Origin: Ensifer adhaerens
GTDB lineage: Bacteria; Pseudomonadota; Alphaproteobacteria; Rhizobiales; Rhizobiaceae
Reading direction: 5' to 3'
NCBI GenBank assembly: GCA_900215285.1
Contig: OCMG01000004.1
Location: forward strand, 372,001-436,000
Length of the DNA stretch: 64,000 nt
Shown here piece after piece: positions 1 to 10,495 of the stretch. The position numbers and the translations under genes were made by a program. How positions within the stretch are numbered: position 1 is the first letter of the stretch; each line of letters opens with the position of its first letter. The notes beneath the pieces were generated by a model. That model saw nothing but the letters and a program-made list of their open reading frames with translations. It was not told the origin of the DNA and searched no databases.

Positions 1-1163
1 ATCGAGGTGGCCTGACTGGCGTCGTTTTCGCTGACCGAGGTGAAGTTCAGGCTATTCGATGAGGTGAACAGGAAGGACCGGCTGAAGCCCGCGAGATAGA
101 GCGACAGGATGATCAGCCAGATCGGCGTTTCGGGCGTGAAGAAGACGGCGACGCCGATCATGGCCGCACCGGCGGCGGAAGCCATGACCATCGTGTCGCG
201 GAAGCCGCGGGCGGCAAGCGCACGAGCGGCCAGAAACTTCGTCGACATAGCCCCGAAAGCCCCTGCGAAGGTGATGAGGCCCGAGTGGAACGGGTTTAGC
301 CCGAAACCCATCTGCAGCATCAACGGCATCAGGAAGGGCTGTGCGCCATTGGCCACGCGGAAGATCGTCGCCCCGACGATCGAGAGGCGAAAGACCGGGT
401 CGCGGAAGAGCTTTAGCGTGAGGATGGGGTTGGGCACGCGCCGGGCATGACGGATATAACGCACTAGTGTCACGGCGCCGAGCGCGGTGGCGGCAATGCC
501 GACAACCGGCGGCAGGGCCGGCAGGCTGATGACCGAAAGGCCGAAGACAATCCCCGAGGCCGCAATGCCGCTCAGGAAAAACCCGGGCCAGTCAAGCTTT
601 GGCGTTTCGCGCGGCGGGATTTCAGGCAGATAGATCGAGGAGAGCCAGATGCCGAGAAAACCGATCGGGACGTTGATCAGGAATATCCAGTGCCAGGAGA
701 AATAGGTGGTGATGAAACCGCCCAGCGGCGGTCCGGCCATGGGGCCGATCAGGCCAGGAATCGTCAGCCAGGTCATCGCCGAAACGAATTCGCTTTTCGG
801 AACCGCACGCACCAGCACGAGGCGTCCGACCGGCGTCATCATCGATCCGCCAATCCCCTGCAGGAAGCGGGCAATGACAAATTCCGGAAGGCTCGACGCC
901 ATGGAACAGGCCACCGACCCGAGCACGAAGACAAGAAGGGCAATGCGGAAGATGTTCTTCGCGCCGAACTTGTCGGCCATCCAGCCACTGATCGGGATGA
1001 AAACGCCGAGTGCCACGAGATAGGAGGTCAACGCCAGCTTCAGCGTGATGGGATTGACCCCGATGTCTGAAGCGATCGCCGGAAGGGAAGTGGCGATCAC
1101 GGTCGAATCCATCATCTCCATGAAGAAGGCGAAGGCGAGGATCATGGGGACTATGCGGGGCAT
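1..1163 (-). CDS. MFS drug exporter, DHA2 (EmrB/QacA-like), C-terminus beyond window
   Basis: This is the N-terminal 387 codons of a major facilitator; the C-terminal part lies left of position 1. The protein begins MPRIVPMILAFAFFMEMMDS, with the first helix carrying the MDST element typical of 14-helix DHA2 exporters. Motif A-like SGWMADKFGAK and motif C-like IPGLIGPMAGPPLGG follow, as expected for a proton-driven drug/H+ antiporter in the inner membrane. The start at 1163 was chosen because the helix pattern begins there. No accessory membrane-fusion gene is visible in the window. The substrate is unknown. The family call is firm; the drug-export role is inferred from family membership. Confidence 0.85.
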   Translation of the reverse strand, partial: MPRIVPMILAFAFFMEMMDSTVIATSLPAIASDIGVNPITLKLALTSYLVALGVFIPISGWMADKFGAKNIFRIALLVFVLGSVACSMASSLPEFVIARFLQGIGGSMMTPVGRLVLVRAVPKSEFVSAMTWLTIPGLIGPMAGPPLGGFITTYFSWHWIFLINVPIGFLGIWLSSIYLPEIPPRETPKLDWPGFFLSGIAASGIVFGLSVISLPALPPVVGIAATALGAVTLVRYIRHARRVPNPILTLKLFRDPVFRLSIVGATIFRVANGAQPFLMPLMLQMGFGLNPFHSGLITFAGAFGAMSTKFLAARALAARGFRDTMVMASAAGAAMIGVAVFFTPETPIWLIILSLYLAGFSRSFLFTSSNSLNFTSVSENDASQATS

Positions 1164-1221
1164 TGTACAACCGTAAAGACTTGGAGAGCCGCGATGACAC
1201 GGTCAATTTCGTTATTGTAAG

Positions 1222-1236
1222 GGATACATAGTTTCC
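1222..1236. promoter_or_regulatory. Quasi-palindrome upstream of the MFS gene
   Basis: The sequence GGATAC-ATA-GTTTCC is an inverted repeat with one mismatch per arm. It lies about 60 bp before the MFS start codon, in a locally AT-rich stretch that probably contains the promoter. It could be the operator of an unlinked regulator. No regulator gene is adjacent inside the window, so the role is only a guess. Confidence 0.25.
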
Positions 1237-1281
1237 ATAATACTGACGCTTCACCTTGGATAGTGAATTCTTCGCAATGTT

Positions 1282-2004
1282 TCATAACGTCGCGGGACCG
1301 CATTCGGGCAGGAATTCTGCCGCCAGACGGTCACGATAAGCACGAAGATTGGGTTCGGCCAGGATCGCGTCGCGGATCGGACCGGGAAAGGCGCGCGCGG
1401 TGGCCGCCACGGCGAAGGCCAGCACGGTGGCGTCTGAACCGCAGGGCCTATCGCCCAGAAGATAGGATTTGTTGCCCAGCAGGCTTGCAATCGCCCGCGT
1501 GTTATCGGCGAAGATGGCGCTGTTTTCCCGGTCGTTCAGGCGCGCGGTCCCCTGCCCTTTCAGCGCCGCCAGCACGCTGCGGCGGATCAACGGCGCGATG
1601 AGTAGCCGGACAGGCATCGGCATGGAGCCGAAAGCCGCCTGCTTCATCACCGCCCAGCCCTCCGGTTGGATCCATCGCCGCTCCACCGCGATGAAGTAGC
1701 TCGACTCTTCCAGCGTGCGTTCGGCAAGCAGGCCCAACATCAGGCTTTGCTCGTCATGGCCGCCGGTAAAGTCAGCACCATAGGCCTCGGCCAAATACCG
1801 CCTGATCAGGCGCGAGTCGGAAATGACATGCCCCTTGTCCTCGATATAGGGCAGCTTGCCGCGCGGCGCCTTTCTGGCGCCAGCAAGACCGTCGATCTTT
1901 TCAAAGGGCAGGCCCGCCATACGCAGCAGAATCATGACCTTCATGACAAACGGACTGAGGTCCGGCTGTCCCGCGCCGGGTCCGAAACCAAACAGCTTGA
2001 TCAT
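1282..2004 (-). CDS. Glutathione S-transferase family protein
   Basis: This 240-residue cytosolic protein has a thioredoxin-like N-terminal half and a helical C-terminal half. The N-terminal motif SPFVMKVMILLRMAGLPFE matches the first helix of GSTs, and GKLPYIEDKGHVISDSRLI matches the cis-proline and glutathione-contacting Ser region. The C-terminal region (LGDRPCGSDATVLAFA) fits the Faxc/metaxin-like GST branch. The start at 2004 is preceded by a clear GGAGG five bases upstream, so the longer reading frame is not used. The gene is probably monocistronic, with a hairpin separating it from the upstream gene. Substrate and physiological role are unknown. Confidence 0.8.
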   Translation of the reverse strand: MIKLFGFGPGAGQPDLSPFVMKVMILLRMAGLPFEKIDGLAGARKAPRGKLPYIEDKGHVISDSRLIRRYLAEAYGADFTGGHDEQSLMLGLLAERTLEESSYFIAVERRWIQPEGWAVMKQAAFGSMPMPVRLLIAPLIRRSVLAALKGQGTARLNDRENSAIFADNTRAIASLLGNKSYLLGDRPCGSDATVLAFAVAATARAFPGPIRDAILAEPNLRAYRDRLAAEFLPECGPATL

Positions 2005-2093
2005 GCCGCCTCCTTCGATCGGTTCATGAACATCCGAACGTTGGACGCGCTCGAGGTCCAGACGTATGCAGGTTTCGACAAAACAAATATGAA

Positions 2094-2117
2094 AGCCCGG
2101 ATTTTGCAATCCGGGCT
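2094..2117 (-). terminator. Hairpin between the DUF1476 gene and the GST gene
   Basis: A perfect 10-bp stem (AGCCCGGATT / AATCCGGGCT) has a 4-base loop. On the minus strand it is followed by a T-rich run. It lies just after the stop of the DUF1476 gene and upstream of the GST gene, so it probably ends transcription of the former. Confidence 0.6.
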
Positions 2118-2148
2118 CCAGAAATCGACCAGAAAAAGGCCGCGAAAT

Positions 2149-2454
2149 TCACGCCGCCATGTCGGCCGCAACCTGGCGCAGGGTCGCCGCTAGCCGGGCC
2201 ATGATTTCCTCGCCCTCGACCTTCAGTCCGGCCGCGGCAAAATCCTGGCTCAGGCGCTCCACTGCGCCACCTCGCCTGATGATGTCTTCTGTCACCAATT
2301 CGTTCGCGTAAGCATTCGGATCGACGTGACCGAGCTTTTCGGCGGCCCAAAGAGCCAACTGCATCTTGCTGCGCGTATCGATGCGAAATTCCAGTTCGCG
2401 CTCGCGCGCATATTGCATTTCCAGAGCATCGGCCCGCATCTTCAAAGCATTCAT
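2149..2454 (-). CDS. DUF1476 / F1-ATPase inhibitor zeta-like protein
   Basis: A 101-residue, highly charged helical protein. The central motif ARERELEFRIDTRSKMQLAL-WAAEKLG matches the DUF1476 family (F-KFAHDEEL-F...ARRNKLLGLWAAE), whose best-known member is the zeta inhibitor subunit of alphaproteobacterial F1Fo ATP synthase. The N-terminal segment MNALKMRADALEMQ differs from the usual family start (M..FDDREKAFE), so this may be a paralogue rather than the principal zeta subunit. The ATG at 2454 was chosen because the family alignment starts there; the further upstream reading does not look coding. It is a single gene divergent from guaB. The ATPase role is inferred. Confidence 0.75.
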   Translation of the reverse strand: MNALKMRADALEMQYARERELEFRIDTRSKMQLALWAAEKLGHVDPNAYANELVTEDIIRRGGAVERLSQDFAAAGLKVEGEEIMARLAATLRQVAADMAA

Positions 2455-4860
<2,406 letters not shown>

Positions 4861-5117
4861 AATAAGAAATATTCTCGGAAAAATTCAAAATAAACTCACG
4901 AGCAATTACAGCCGCTTAAAGCACGAAATCGGCGCAGCATCGCGATAAATCGGGCAAGCCCATTGTAAAATTCTCGATAATGCCTATCTTGAGGCCATCG
5001 AAAGTTGCTTGTGACGTCGGTAAGAGCATCGCTCCCGTCGAATTTCCTCTCAAAATATCGATCCAATCCTGCGAGGTTTCGCGGGAACAACAACGATTGC
5101 TTTGAAAGGAAATCGTT
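4861..5117 (+). promoter_or_regulatory. Promoter and probable long leader of cspA
   Basis: This 257-bp region is AT-richer than its neighbours, including an A/T-rich stretch at 4861-4900, and ends in a purine-rich GAAAGGAAATC ribosome binding site before cspA. Many cspA-type genes have long structured leaders that control cold induction. I see space for one here but cannot place the transcript start by eye. Confidence 0.4.
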
Positions 5118-5327
5118 ATGAACACTGGTACCGTAAAGTGGTTTAACTCCACCAAGGGCTTCGGCTTCATCCAGCCCGACAACGGCTCTGCTGACGTTTT
5201 CGTCCACATCTCGGCTGTCGAGCGCGCAGGCATGCGTTCGCTCAACGACGGTCAGAAGATCACGTACGACATCGTGCAGGACCGCAAGTCCGGCAAGAAC
5301 TCGGCCGATAACCTTCGCGCCGCTTGA
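5118..5327 (+). CDS. cspA: Cold-shock protein, CspA family
   Basis: A 69-residue single cold-shock domain that binds single-stranded RNA/DNA and melts RNA structure. The RNP1 motif KGFGFI and RNP2 motif VFVHIS are both intact, as is the N-terminal TGTVKWFN. It is the first gene of a cluster including rpsU, which is common in rhizobia. A hairpin with a T-run follows at 5389-5419. GAAAGGAAATCGTT before the ATG is a strong Shine-Dalgarno. Rhizobia have several csp paralogues, so the exact paralogue letter is uncertain. Confidence 0.93.
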   Translation: MNTGTVKWFNSTKGFGFIQPDNGSADVFVHISAVERAGMRSLNDGQKITYDIVQDRKSGKNSADNLRAA

Positions 5328-5388
5328 ATTCGTCATTCGCTGAGGCTGACCACGGATGTACTGGCAGCTTCGCTGAGTGACTGTGAGA

Positions 5389-5419
5389 GGTCGGGTTAAC
5401 GCCCGGCCTTTTGTTTTTG
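5389..5419 (+). terminator. Rho-independent terminator/attenuator after cspA
   Basis: GGTCGGG and CCCGGCC form a 7-bp stem (one G-U pair) and are followed directly by TTTTGTTTTT. It lies between cspA and the next gene, only a few bases before that gene's ribosome binding site. It should make most transcripts cspA-only, with some read-through to the rpsU group. Confidence 0.75.
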
Positions 5420-5430
5420 TGGAGATTTCC

Positions 5431-5721
5431 ATGTCGGAAGTTCGTTATGCCCCGGACGACATGGTCGTCCTTCACGCCCGCACGCTTGACGGCGTGGCGC
5501 AACAGGTCACGGTTCGCATCGTGGCCTGCCAGCCGGAAACACGTGGAACCGTGCGTTACCGCGTTCGTTTGACCGGAGAGAATTTCGATCGCACCGTGAG
5601 CAGTCACGACATCGACACGATGGCCTCGCCCGCGCGCGGCACGATCGGAAAATCCGCGACCTCGCGTCCGGAACCGGGCTCCTCCTGGATCAATGCGGCG
5701 AAAATCCGCACCAGGAAGTAA
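5431..5721 (+). CDS. Conserved hypothetical protein of the cspA-rpsU cluster
   Basis: A 96-residue soluble, basic protein rich in beta-prone segments (QQVTVRIVACQPETRGTVRY). No named domain is recognised. ATG 5431 lies 8 bases after GGAG, while an in-frame GTG upstream would fall inside the cspA terminator. The gene sits between cspA and rpsU and reads in the same direction, so it is likely cold-regulated with them. Function unknown. Confidence 0.7.
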   Translation: MSEVRYAPDDMVVLHARTLDGVAQQVTVRIVACQPETRGTVRYRVRLTGENFDRTVSSHDIDTMASPARGTIGKSATSRPEPGSSWINAAKIRTRK

Positions 5722-5745
5722 TGCAACCCTGACCAAGGAGATATC

Positions 5746-5982
5746 TTGCAAGTCATCGTCAGAGACAACAATGTCGAACAGGCGCTCCGCGTCCTGAAAA
5801 AAAAGCTCCAGCGCGAAGGCGTGTTCCGCGAGATGCGTGCCAGGAGCTCTTATGAAAAGCCCTCCGAACGGCGCGTTCGCGAAGCGGCAGAGGCGGTACG
5901 CCGCCACAAGAAACTCAAGAAGAAACAGATGCAGCGCGAAGGGCTCCTGCCTGCGCCCAAGAAGGCCGTGCGCCCGCGCTGA
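5746..5982 (+). CDS. rpsU: 30S ribosomal protein S21
   Basis: A 78-residue, very basic protein. The N-terminal motif [20 protein letters not shown] is the standard S21 start, followed by [23 protein letters not shown] and a lysine/arginine-rich tail. S21 joins the small subunit late and assists translation initiation. The start is a TTG at 5746, placed by family alignment and an AAGGAG six bases upstream. Alphaproteobacteria often have more than one rpsU copy, and the copy next to cspA is probably the cold-associated one. Confidence 0.95.
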   Translation: MQVIVRDNNVEQALRVLKKKLQREGVFREMRARSSYEKPSERRVREAAEAVRRHKKLKKKQMQREGLLPAPKKAVRPR

Positions 5983-6017
5983 GGCATCCCGTTTCTCACG
6001 TTCTCAGGAGGAATACC

Positions 6018-6227
6018 ATGACCGCGACGAAGGATCAGTTCTTCAAGCCCACCAAGATGTCGGCGCAGGACAAGGCCTCTGCGATCGATCACGCCGCCTG
6101 GCAGATCATCGACAAGGAGGCCGAACAGCGCGCGCTCAAGACCGACCGGCTGCGCAAATTGCGCGAAGCACAAGAGGCGCTCGCACCTGCAGCCCCCGCG
6201 CCGCGCGCGAAGGCAAAACGCGGCTGA
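6018..6227 (+). CDS. Small conserved hypothetical protein
   Basis: A 69-residue charged, helical protein with a C-terminal Ala/Pro/Lys-rich tail (APAAPAPRAKAKRG). AGGAGGA lies 7 bases before ATG 6018, a near-perfect ribosome binding site that supports real translation. It is the last gene of the cspA-rpsU cluster and ends within a terminator hairpin. No domain is recognised. The basic tail could bind nucleic acid, but that is only a guess. Confidence 0.7.
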   Translation: MTATKDQFFKPTKMSAQDKASAIDHAAWQIIDKEAEQRALKTDRLRKLREAQEALAPAAPAPRAKAKRG

Positions 6228-6244
6228 CTTTAAAACAGCCGCGT
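6218..6244. terminator. Bidirectional hairpin between the rpsU cluster and potI
   Basis: ACGCGGCTG and CAGCCGCGT form a 9-bp stem around an A/T-rich loop. It lies between two convergent gene groups, overlapping the last codons of the small gene at 6018-6227 and ending 9 bp before the potI stop. It probably serves both strands. The T-run is short on each side. Confidence 0.55.
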
Positions 6245-6252
6245 CTCGAAAT

Positions 6253-7077
6253 TCATCCTTGAGCAAAGGCCGCCTGTTCATCACGCTGGCGCTGCACCTC
6301 GCGGCGCTTGGTGATGATCGAGGCGGTGATGACACCAATGGTCACGATCGTCACCAGAATGGTCGAGACCGCATTGATTTCCGGCGTCACGCCCAGACGG
6401 ACCTGGCTGTAGATCTTCATCGGCAGCGTCGTGGCGCCCGGACCCGAGGCGAAGCTTGAGATCACCAGATCGTCGAGCGACAGTGTGAAAGCCAGCATCC
6501 AGCCCGACACCACCGCCGGCGCGATGACCGGAAGCGTCACCTGCAGAAAGGTGCGCGTGGGCGTTGCACCCAGATCCATCGCCGCTTCCTCGATCGACTG
6601 ATCAAAACTCAGCAAACGCGACTGCACGACGACAGCGACGTAGCACATGGAAAATGTGATATGCGCCAGGATCACCGTGACGATCCCGCGGTCCATGTTC
6701 ACCGCCACGAAGAAGAGCAGCAGCGACAGGCCGGTAATGACATCCGGCATGACGAGCGGCGCATAGATCATTCCCGAGAACAGCACCCTGCCGTGAAACT
6801 TCGTGTAGCGCGTCAGTGCGAGAGCCGCGAGCGTGCCCAGCACAGTCGAGATCGTCGCCGAGGTAAAGGCGACACGCGCCGTAACCCAGGCCGCATCCTT
6901 CAATGCTTCGTTTTCGAGGAGCGAAGCATACCACTTTGTCGAGAAGCCACCCCAGACGGTCACGAGCTTCGACTCGTTGAAGGAATAGATGATCAGAAGC
7001 AGGATCGGCAGATAGAGAAAACCAAAGCCGAGCGTGATCGAGAACTTGTTGAAGGAGGTCCAGCGGTTCATCGTCAT
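6253..7077 (-). CDS. potI: Putrescine ABC transporter permease PotI
   Basis: A 274-residue inner-membrane permease with six helices. The cytoplasmic EAA loop SIEEAAMDLGATPTRTFLQV contacts the ATPase. Sequence such as YAPLVMPDVITGLSLLLFF and SLDDLVISSFASGPGATTLP closely resembles enterobacterial PotI/PotC. It pairs with PotH to form the channel of the putrescine importer. Its first ATG overlaps the potH stop in an ATGA junction; a second ATG at 7071 has better Shine-Dalgarno spacing and may be the true start. Confidence 0.92.
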   Translation of the reverse strand: MTMNRWTSFNKFSITLGFGFLYLPILLLIIYSFNESKLVTVWGGFSTKWYASLLENEALKDAAWVTARVAFTSATISTVLGTLAALALTRYTKFHGRVLFSGMIYAPLVMPDVITGLSLLLFFVAVNMDRGIVTVILAHITFSMCYVAVVVQSRLLSFDQSIEEAAMDLGATPTRTFLQVTLPVIAPAVVSGWMLAFTLSLDDLVISSFASGPGATTLPMKIYSQVRLGVTPEINAVSTILVTIVTIGVITASIITKRREVQRQRDEQAAFAQG

Positions 7078-7979
7078 TCTCCCTGTGCCTTGGCCTGCGC
7101 GTTCTGGAAGAGCGCGATCGGGATCACCAACACCAGAAGCAGGACAATGGCGACGGCGGACGACACCGGCCAGTCTCGGTTGGAGAAGAACTCGTTCCAG
7201 AGTGTCTTGCCGATCATCAGCGTCTCGGAGCCGCCGAGCAGGTCGGGGATCACGAACTCGCCTGTGGCCGGGATGAAGACGAGCAGGAAGCCGGCAATGA
7301 CACCCGGCAGCGAAAGGGGGAACGTGACCTTCCAGAAAGCCTGGAAGCGGGTGCAGCCGAGATCCTCGGCCGCCTCGATCAGCGTCCCGTCGAGCTTCTC
7401 GAGCGCGGAATAGAGCGGCAAGACCATGAACGGCAGATAGGAATAGACAATACCGATATAGACGGCGGTATTGGTGTTCAGAATGATCAGCGGCTCATGG
7501 ATGATCCCCAGATAGAGCAAGATCTGGTTGAGGAAGCCTTCCGGCTTCAGGATCGCGATCCAGGCGTAGACGCGGATCAGGAAGCTCGTCCAGAATGGCA
7601 AGATCACCAGCATCAGGAGCGTCGGCCGGATGGTGCGCGGGGCCTGCGCCATCGCATAAGCAATCGGATAGCCGACCAGCAGCGTCAACAAGGTCGCGAA
7701 GAACGCGATGGTGACGCTGGAAATATAGGCCTTCAGATAGAGCGAATCCTGCGTGAGATAGAGGAAATTGTCGAAGGACAACTGACTCAGGAAATCCTTC
7801 AGACCTGCCCAGCCCGCGGCGATGTCGAAGACCGGTGTATAGGGCGGCATGGCGATCGCCGTCTGCGACAGCGAGATGCGCAGCACGATGATGAAGGGAA
7901 CAAGGAAGAAGATCAGCAGCCATCCGAAGGGGATGGCGATGACCAGACGGTTGAAGATGCCGTTGACGAGCCTGACCAT
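7074..7979 (-). CDS. potH: Putrescine ABC transporter permease PotH
   Basis: A 301-residue permease with six predicted helices and the EAA loop LIEAAEDLGCTRFQAFWKVT. The C-terminal loop GEFVIPDLLGGSETLMIGK is the PotH/PotB signature. It forms a heterodimer with PotI and is overlapped by it. It is preceded by potG with a 4-bp gap. Spermidine transport is an alternative, but the neighbouring PotF-type binding protein favours putrescine. Confidence 0.92.
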   Translation of the reverse strand: MVRLVNGIFNRLVIAIPFGWLLIFFLVPFIIVLRISLSQTAIAMPPYTPVFDIAAGWAGLKDFLSQLSFDNFLYLTQDSLYLKAYISSVTIAFFATLLTLLVGYPIAYAMAQAPRTIRPTLLMLVILPFWTSFLIRVYAWIAILKPEGFLNQILLYLGIIHEPLIILNTNTAVYIGIVYSYLPFMVLPLYSALEKLDGTLIEAAEDLGCTRFQAFWKVTFPLSLPGVIAGFLLVFIPATGEFVIPDLLGGSETLMIGKTLWNEFFSNRDWPVSSAVAIVLLLVLVIPIALFQNAQAKAQGE

Positions 7980-7983
7980 GGTC

Positions 7984-9123
7984 TCAATCCTTCAGCAACA
8001 CGCCGGCATCGCCGTCGAAGGAGACCCAGACATCCTCATCATAGCCCAGCGGGTTCTCGACCGAACGCTGGGCGTTGAGCGACGAGGCCTTCACTGTCTG
8101 CCCGTTCGGCAGCTTGACGATGTAGACCGTCATATCGCCCAGATAGGCGATGTCCCACATCTCTCCCTTGATCGAATTGACGCCGGCGTTCTGAGGAGCT
8201 TCACGCGACACGCGGATCTTTTCCGGCCGGATGGCGAAGCCGCGCATGGCGCCTCGCACATCCGCGTTGCCGATCGGCGTGCGGATCGTGAACCCTTCCG
8301 TCACGGCGATGTTCAGCATGTCGTCAGACGGCGTGGCAAGGCCATCGAATATGTTCACGTCACCGATAAAGTCGGCGACAAAGCGGGAATTCGGCGCTTC
8401 GTAGATTTCGGCGGGCGTTGCGACCTGGTTGACCTTGCCCGCGCTCATGACCGCGATGCGGTCGGCCATGGTCATGGCCTCTTCCTGGTCATGCGTGACG
8501 ATCACGAAGGTGAGGCCGAGGTCCTGCTGCAGATCCATGAGTTCGAACTGGGTTTCCTCGCGCAACTTCTTGTCGAGCGCGCCCAAAGGCTCGTCGAGGA
8601 GCAGCACCTTGGGCCGCTTGGCCAGCGAGCGGGCGAGCGCCACGCGCTGACGCTGGCCGCCGGAAAGCTGGTGCGGCTTGCGGGTGGCGAACTTCTCGAG
8701 CTTCACGAGTTTCAGCATCTGCGCGACGCGCTCTGCGATCTCGTTTTTCGGCATGCCGTCCTGCTTGAGACCGAAGGCGATATTCTTCTCGACCGTCATA
8801 TGCGGGAAGAGCGCGTAGGACTGGAACATCATGTTGACAGGGCGGCGATAGGGCGGCGTGCCGGCCATGTTGACGCCATCAAGGATGATTTCGCCGGAGG
8901 TGGGCTGCTCGAAGCCGGCGAGCATGCGCAGAAGTGTCGACTTCCCACACCCGGATGCGCCGAGAAGCGCGAAGAATTCGCGGTGATAGATGTCGAGCGA
9001 GAGGTCATCGACGGCGACGAAAGTCCCGAATTTCTTCGTCACGTTGCGAAACGAAATATACGGCTTCGCGCTCGGATCCGTCCACGGCGCGAAGGATCTG
9101 CGGATGCTGCCCAAAGACTTCAT
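7984..9123 (-). CDS. potG: Putrescine ABC transporter ATP-binding protein PotG
   Basis: A 379-residue ABC ATPase of the polyamine/opine (CUT1-like) class. Walker A is GASGCGKST (about 55-63), the signature LSGGQRQ is at 153-159, Walker B VLLLDEP at 173-179, and the H-loop is in VTHDQEEA. A C-terminal TOBE domain begins about residue 290. It energises PotH-PotI. The N-terminal 22 residues before the ABC domain are normal for PotG. It is the first gene after a strong hairpin that separates it from potF. Confidence 0.94.
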   Translation of the reverse strand: MKSLGSIRRSFAPWTDPSAKPYISFRNVTKKFGTFVAVDDLSLDIYHREFFALLGASGCGKSTLLRMLAGFEQPTSGEIILDGVNMAGTPPYRRPVNMMFQSYALFPHMTVEKNIAFGLKQDGMPKNEIAERVAQMLKLVKLEKFATRKPHQLSGGQRQRVALARSLAKRPKVLLLDEPLGALDKKLREETQFELMDLQQDLGLTFVIVTHDQEEAMTMADRIAVMSAGKVNQVATPAEIYEAPNSRFVADFIGDVNIFDGLATPSDDMLNIAVTEGFTIRTPIGNADVRGAMRGFAIRPEKIRVSREAPQNAGVNSIKGEMWDIAYLGDMTVYIVKLPNGQTVKASSLNAQRSVENPLGYDEDVWVSFDGDAGVLLKD

Positions 9124-9213
9124 GATGTTCCCCGGATTATGGATTTTTCAAAGGATTGCTGCGACCGAATCTGTCCGCTCTCCCCGGAGACAGACCCGGC
9201 AACCGTCAAGGAA

Positions 9214-9237
9214 AAGGCCCGGGCAAGCCCGGGCCTT
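9214..9237 (-). terminator. Intra-operon hairpin after potF
   Basis: A perfect 10-bp stem (AAGGCCCGGG / CCCGGGCCTT) with a 4-base loop and a short T-run on the minus strand. It sits between potF and potG. Such hairpins often raise the ratio of binding protein to permease/ATPase by partial termination or by protecting the upstream mRNA from 3' decay. Confidence 0.7.
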
Positions 9238-9247
9238 CTGATCTTGC

Positions 9248-10345
9248 TCACTGACCGGTAACGACCTTGGTCCAGAGCCGGGTCTCGATCCGCTGCGTCT
9301 TGGGATCGAGCGGCGTGACCGTGAAGAGCTTTTTCATCAGCTCGTCGTCCGGGTAGATCGACTTGTCATCGAGGATCGACTTGTCGACGAACTGCTGCGA
9401 GGCCTTGTTGCCGTTCGCGTAGAAGACGAAGTTCGAGGCCTTGGCGATAACTTCGGGCTTCATCATGTAGTTGAGGAAGGCGTAAGCGGCGTCCTTGTGG
9501 GGCGCATCCGCGGGGATCGCCATCATGTCGAACCACATCTGCGCACCCTGCTTCGGGATCGAATAGCCGATATGGACGCCGTTCTTCGCAGCTTCGGCGC
9601 GGCTCGCGGCCTGGAAGATATCACCCGAATAGCCGAAGGCGATGCAGATGTCGCCATTCGCCAGACCGTTGATATATTCCGACGAGTGGAACTTGCGGAT
9701 GTTCGGCCGGGCCGCTTCGAGAAGCGCTGCGGCCTTTTCCAGATCCTTCTGGTCGTGGCTGTCGGGGTTCAGGCCGAGATAGTTGAGTGCTGCCGGCAGC
9801 ACGTCCTGCGGCGAGTCGAGCACGTTGATGCCGCAATCCTTGAACTTGGCGGCGACCTTCGGATCGAAAATTGCATCAAGGCCCGGCTTCTCGTCCGAAC
9901 CGAGGATCGCCTTTACCTTGTCCTTGTTGTAGCCGATGCCGTTCGTGCCCCACATGTAGTCGATGGCATACTGGTTGCCGGGATCATACTTTGCAACGCG
10001 CTCGTTGATCATGTCCCACATGTTGGCGATGTTGGGCAGCTTAGACTTGTCGAGTTTCTGGAAGACCCCGGCCTGGATCTGGCGAGCAAGGAAGTTGGCA
10101 GTCGGCACCACCACGTCGTAGCCCGTGCCACCGGCAAGCAACTTCGTTTCCAGCAATTCGTTGGTGTCGAACGTATCATAGACGACCTTGATGCCGGTCT
10201 CCTTGGTGAAATCTTCAAGGATGGTCGGGTCGATGTAGTCGGACCAGTTGTAGATGTTCACAACCTTGTCTTCGGCCATGGCGCCTGTCGCGAGCGCCGT
10301 CGTCATCGCGGCGGCAATCGCAATACGTCTCAAAATCGTTTTCAT
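9248..10345 (-). CDS. potF: Putrescine-binding periplasmic protein PotF
   Basis: A 365-residue solute-binding protein. The signal peptide covers about residues 1-24 with cleavage after AMA. The mature start DKVVNIYNWSDYIDPTILED is the PotF/PotD signature. Later motifs such as YMWGTNGIGYN and EYINGLANGDICIAFGYSGD fit the putrescine pocket. It captures polyamine in the periplasm for PotGHI. ATG 10345 follows GAGGAGAACGAG; the longer frame upstream lacks a signal sequence. The upstream 150 bp must contain the operon promoter. Confidence 0.94.
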   Translation of the reverse strand: MKTILRRIAIAAAMTTALATGAMAEDKVVNIYNWSDYIDPTILEDFTKETGIKVVYDTFDTNELLETKLLAGGTGYDVVVPTANFLARQIQAGVFQKLDKSKLPNIANMWDMINERVAKYDPGNQYAIDYMWGTNGIGYNKDKVKAILGSDEKPGLDAIFDPKVAAKFKDCGINVLDSPQDVLPAALNYLGLNPDSHDQKDLEKAAALLEAARPNIRKFHSSEYINGLANGDICIAFGYSGDIFQAASRAEAAKNGVHIGYSIPKQGAQMWFDMMAIPADAPHKDAAYAFLNYMMKPEVIAKASNFVFYANGNKASQQFVDKSILDDKSIYPDDELMKKLFTVTPLDPKTQRIETRLWTKVVTGQ

Positions 10346-10495
10346 CTCGTTCTCCTCTGGAGTTGAACCTTGATGCCTGCCGGAGGGTCTGGCGGGCTGA
10401 ACGGCCTGTTTTCTTTGGAGACTAGAAATGTTTTCTGCGGGCGACAAGGGGCTTTTTGCCGTTCGACGCAAAATTTGATCAAACGCAGCTGGCGC

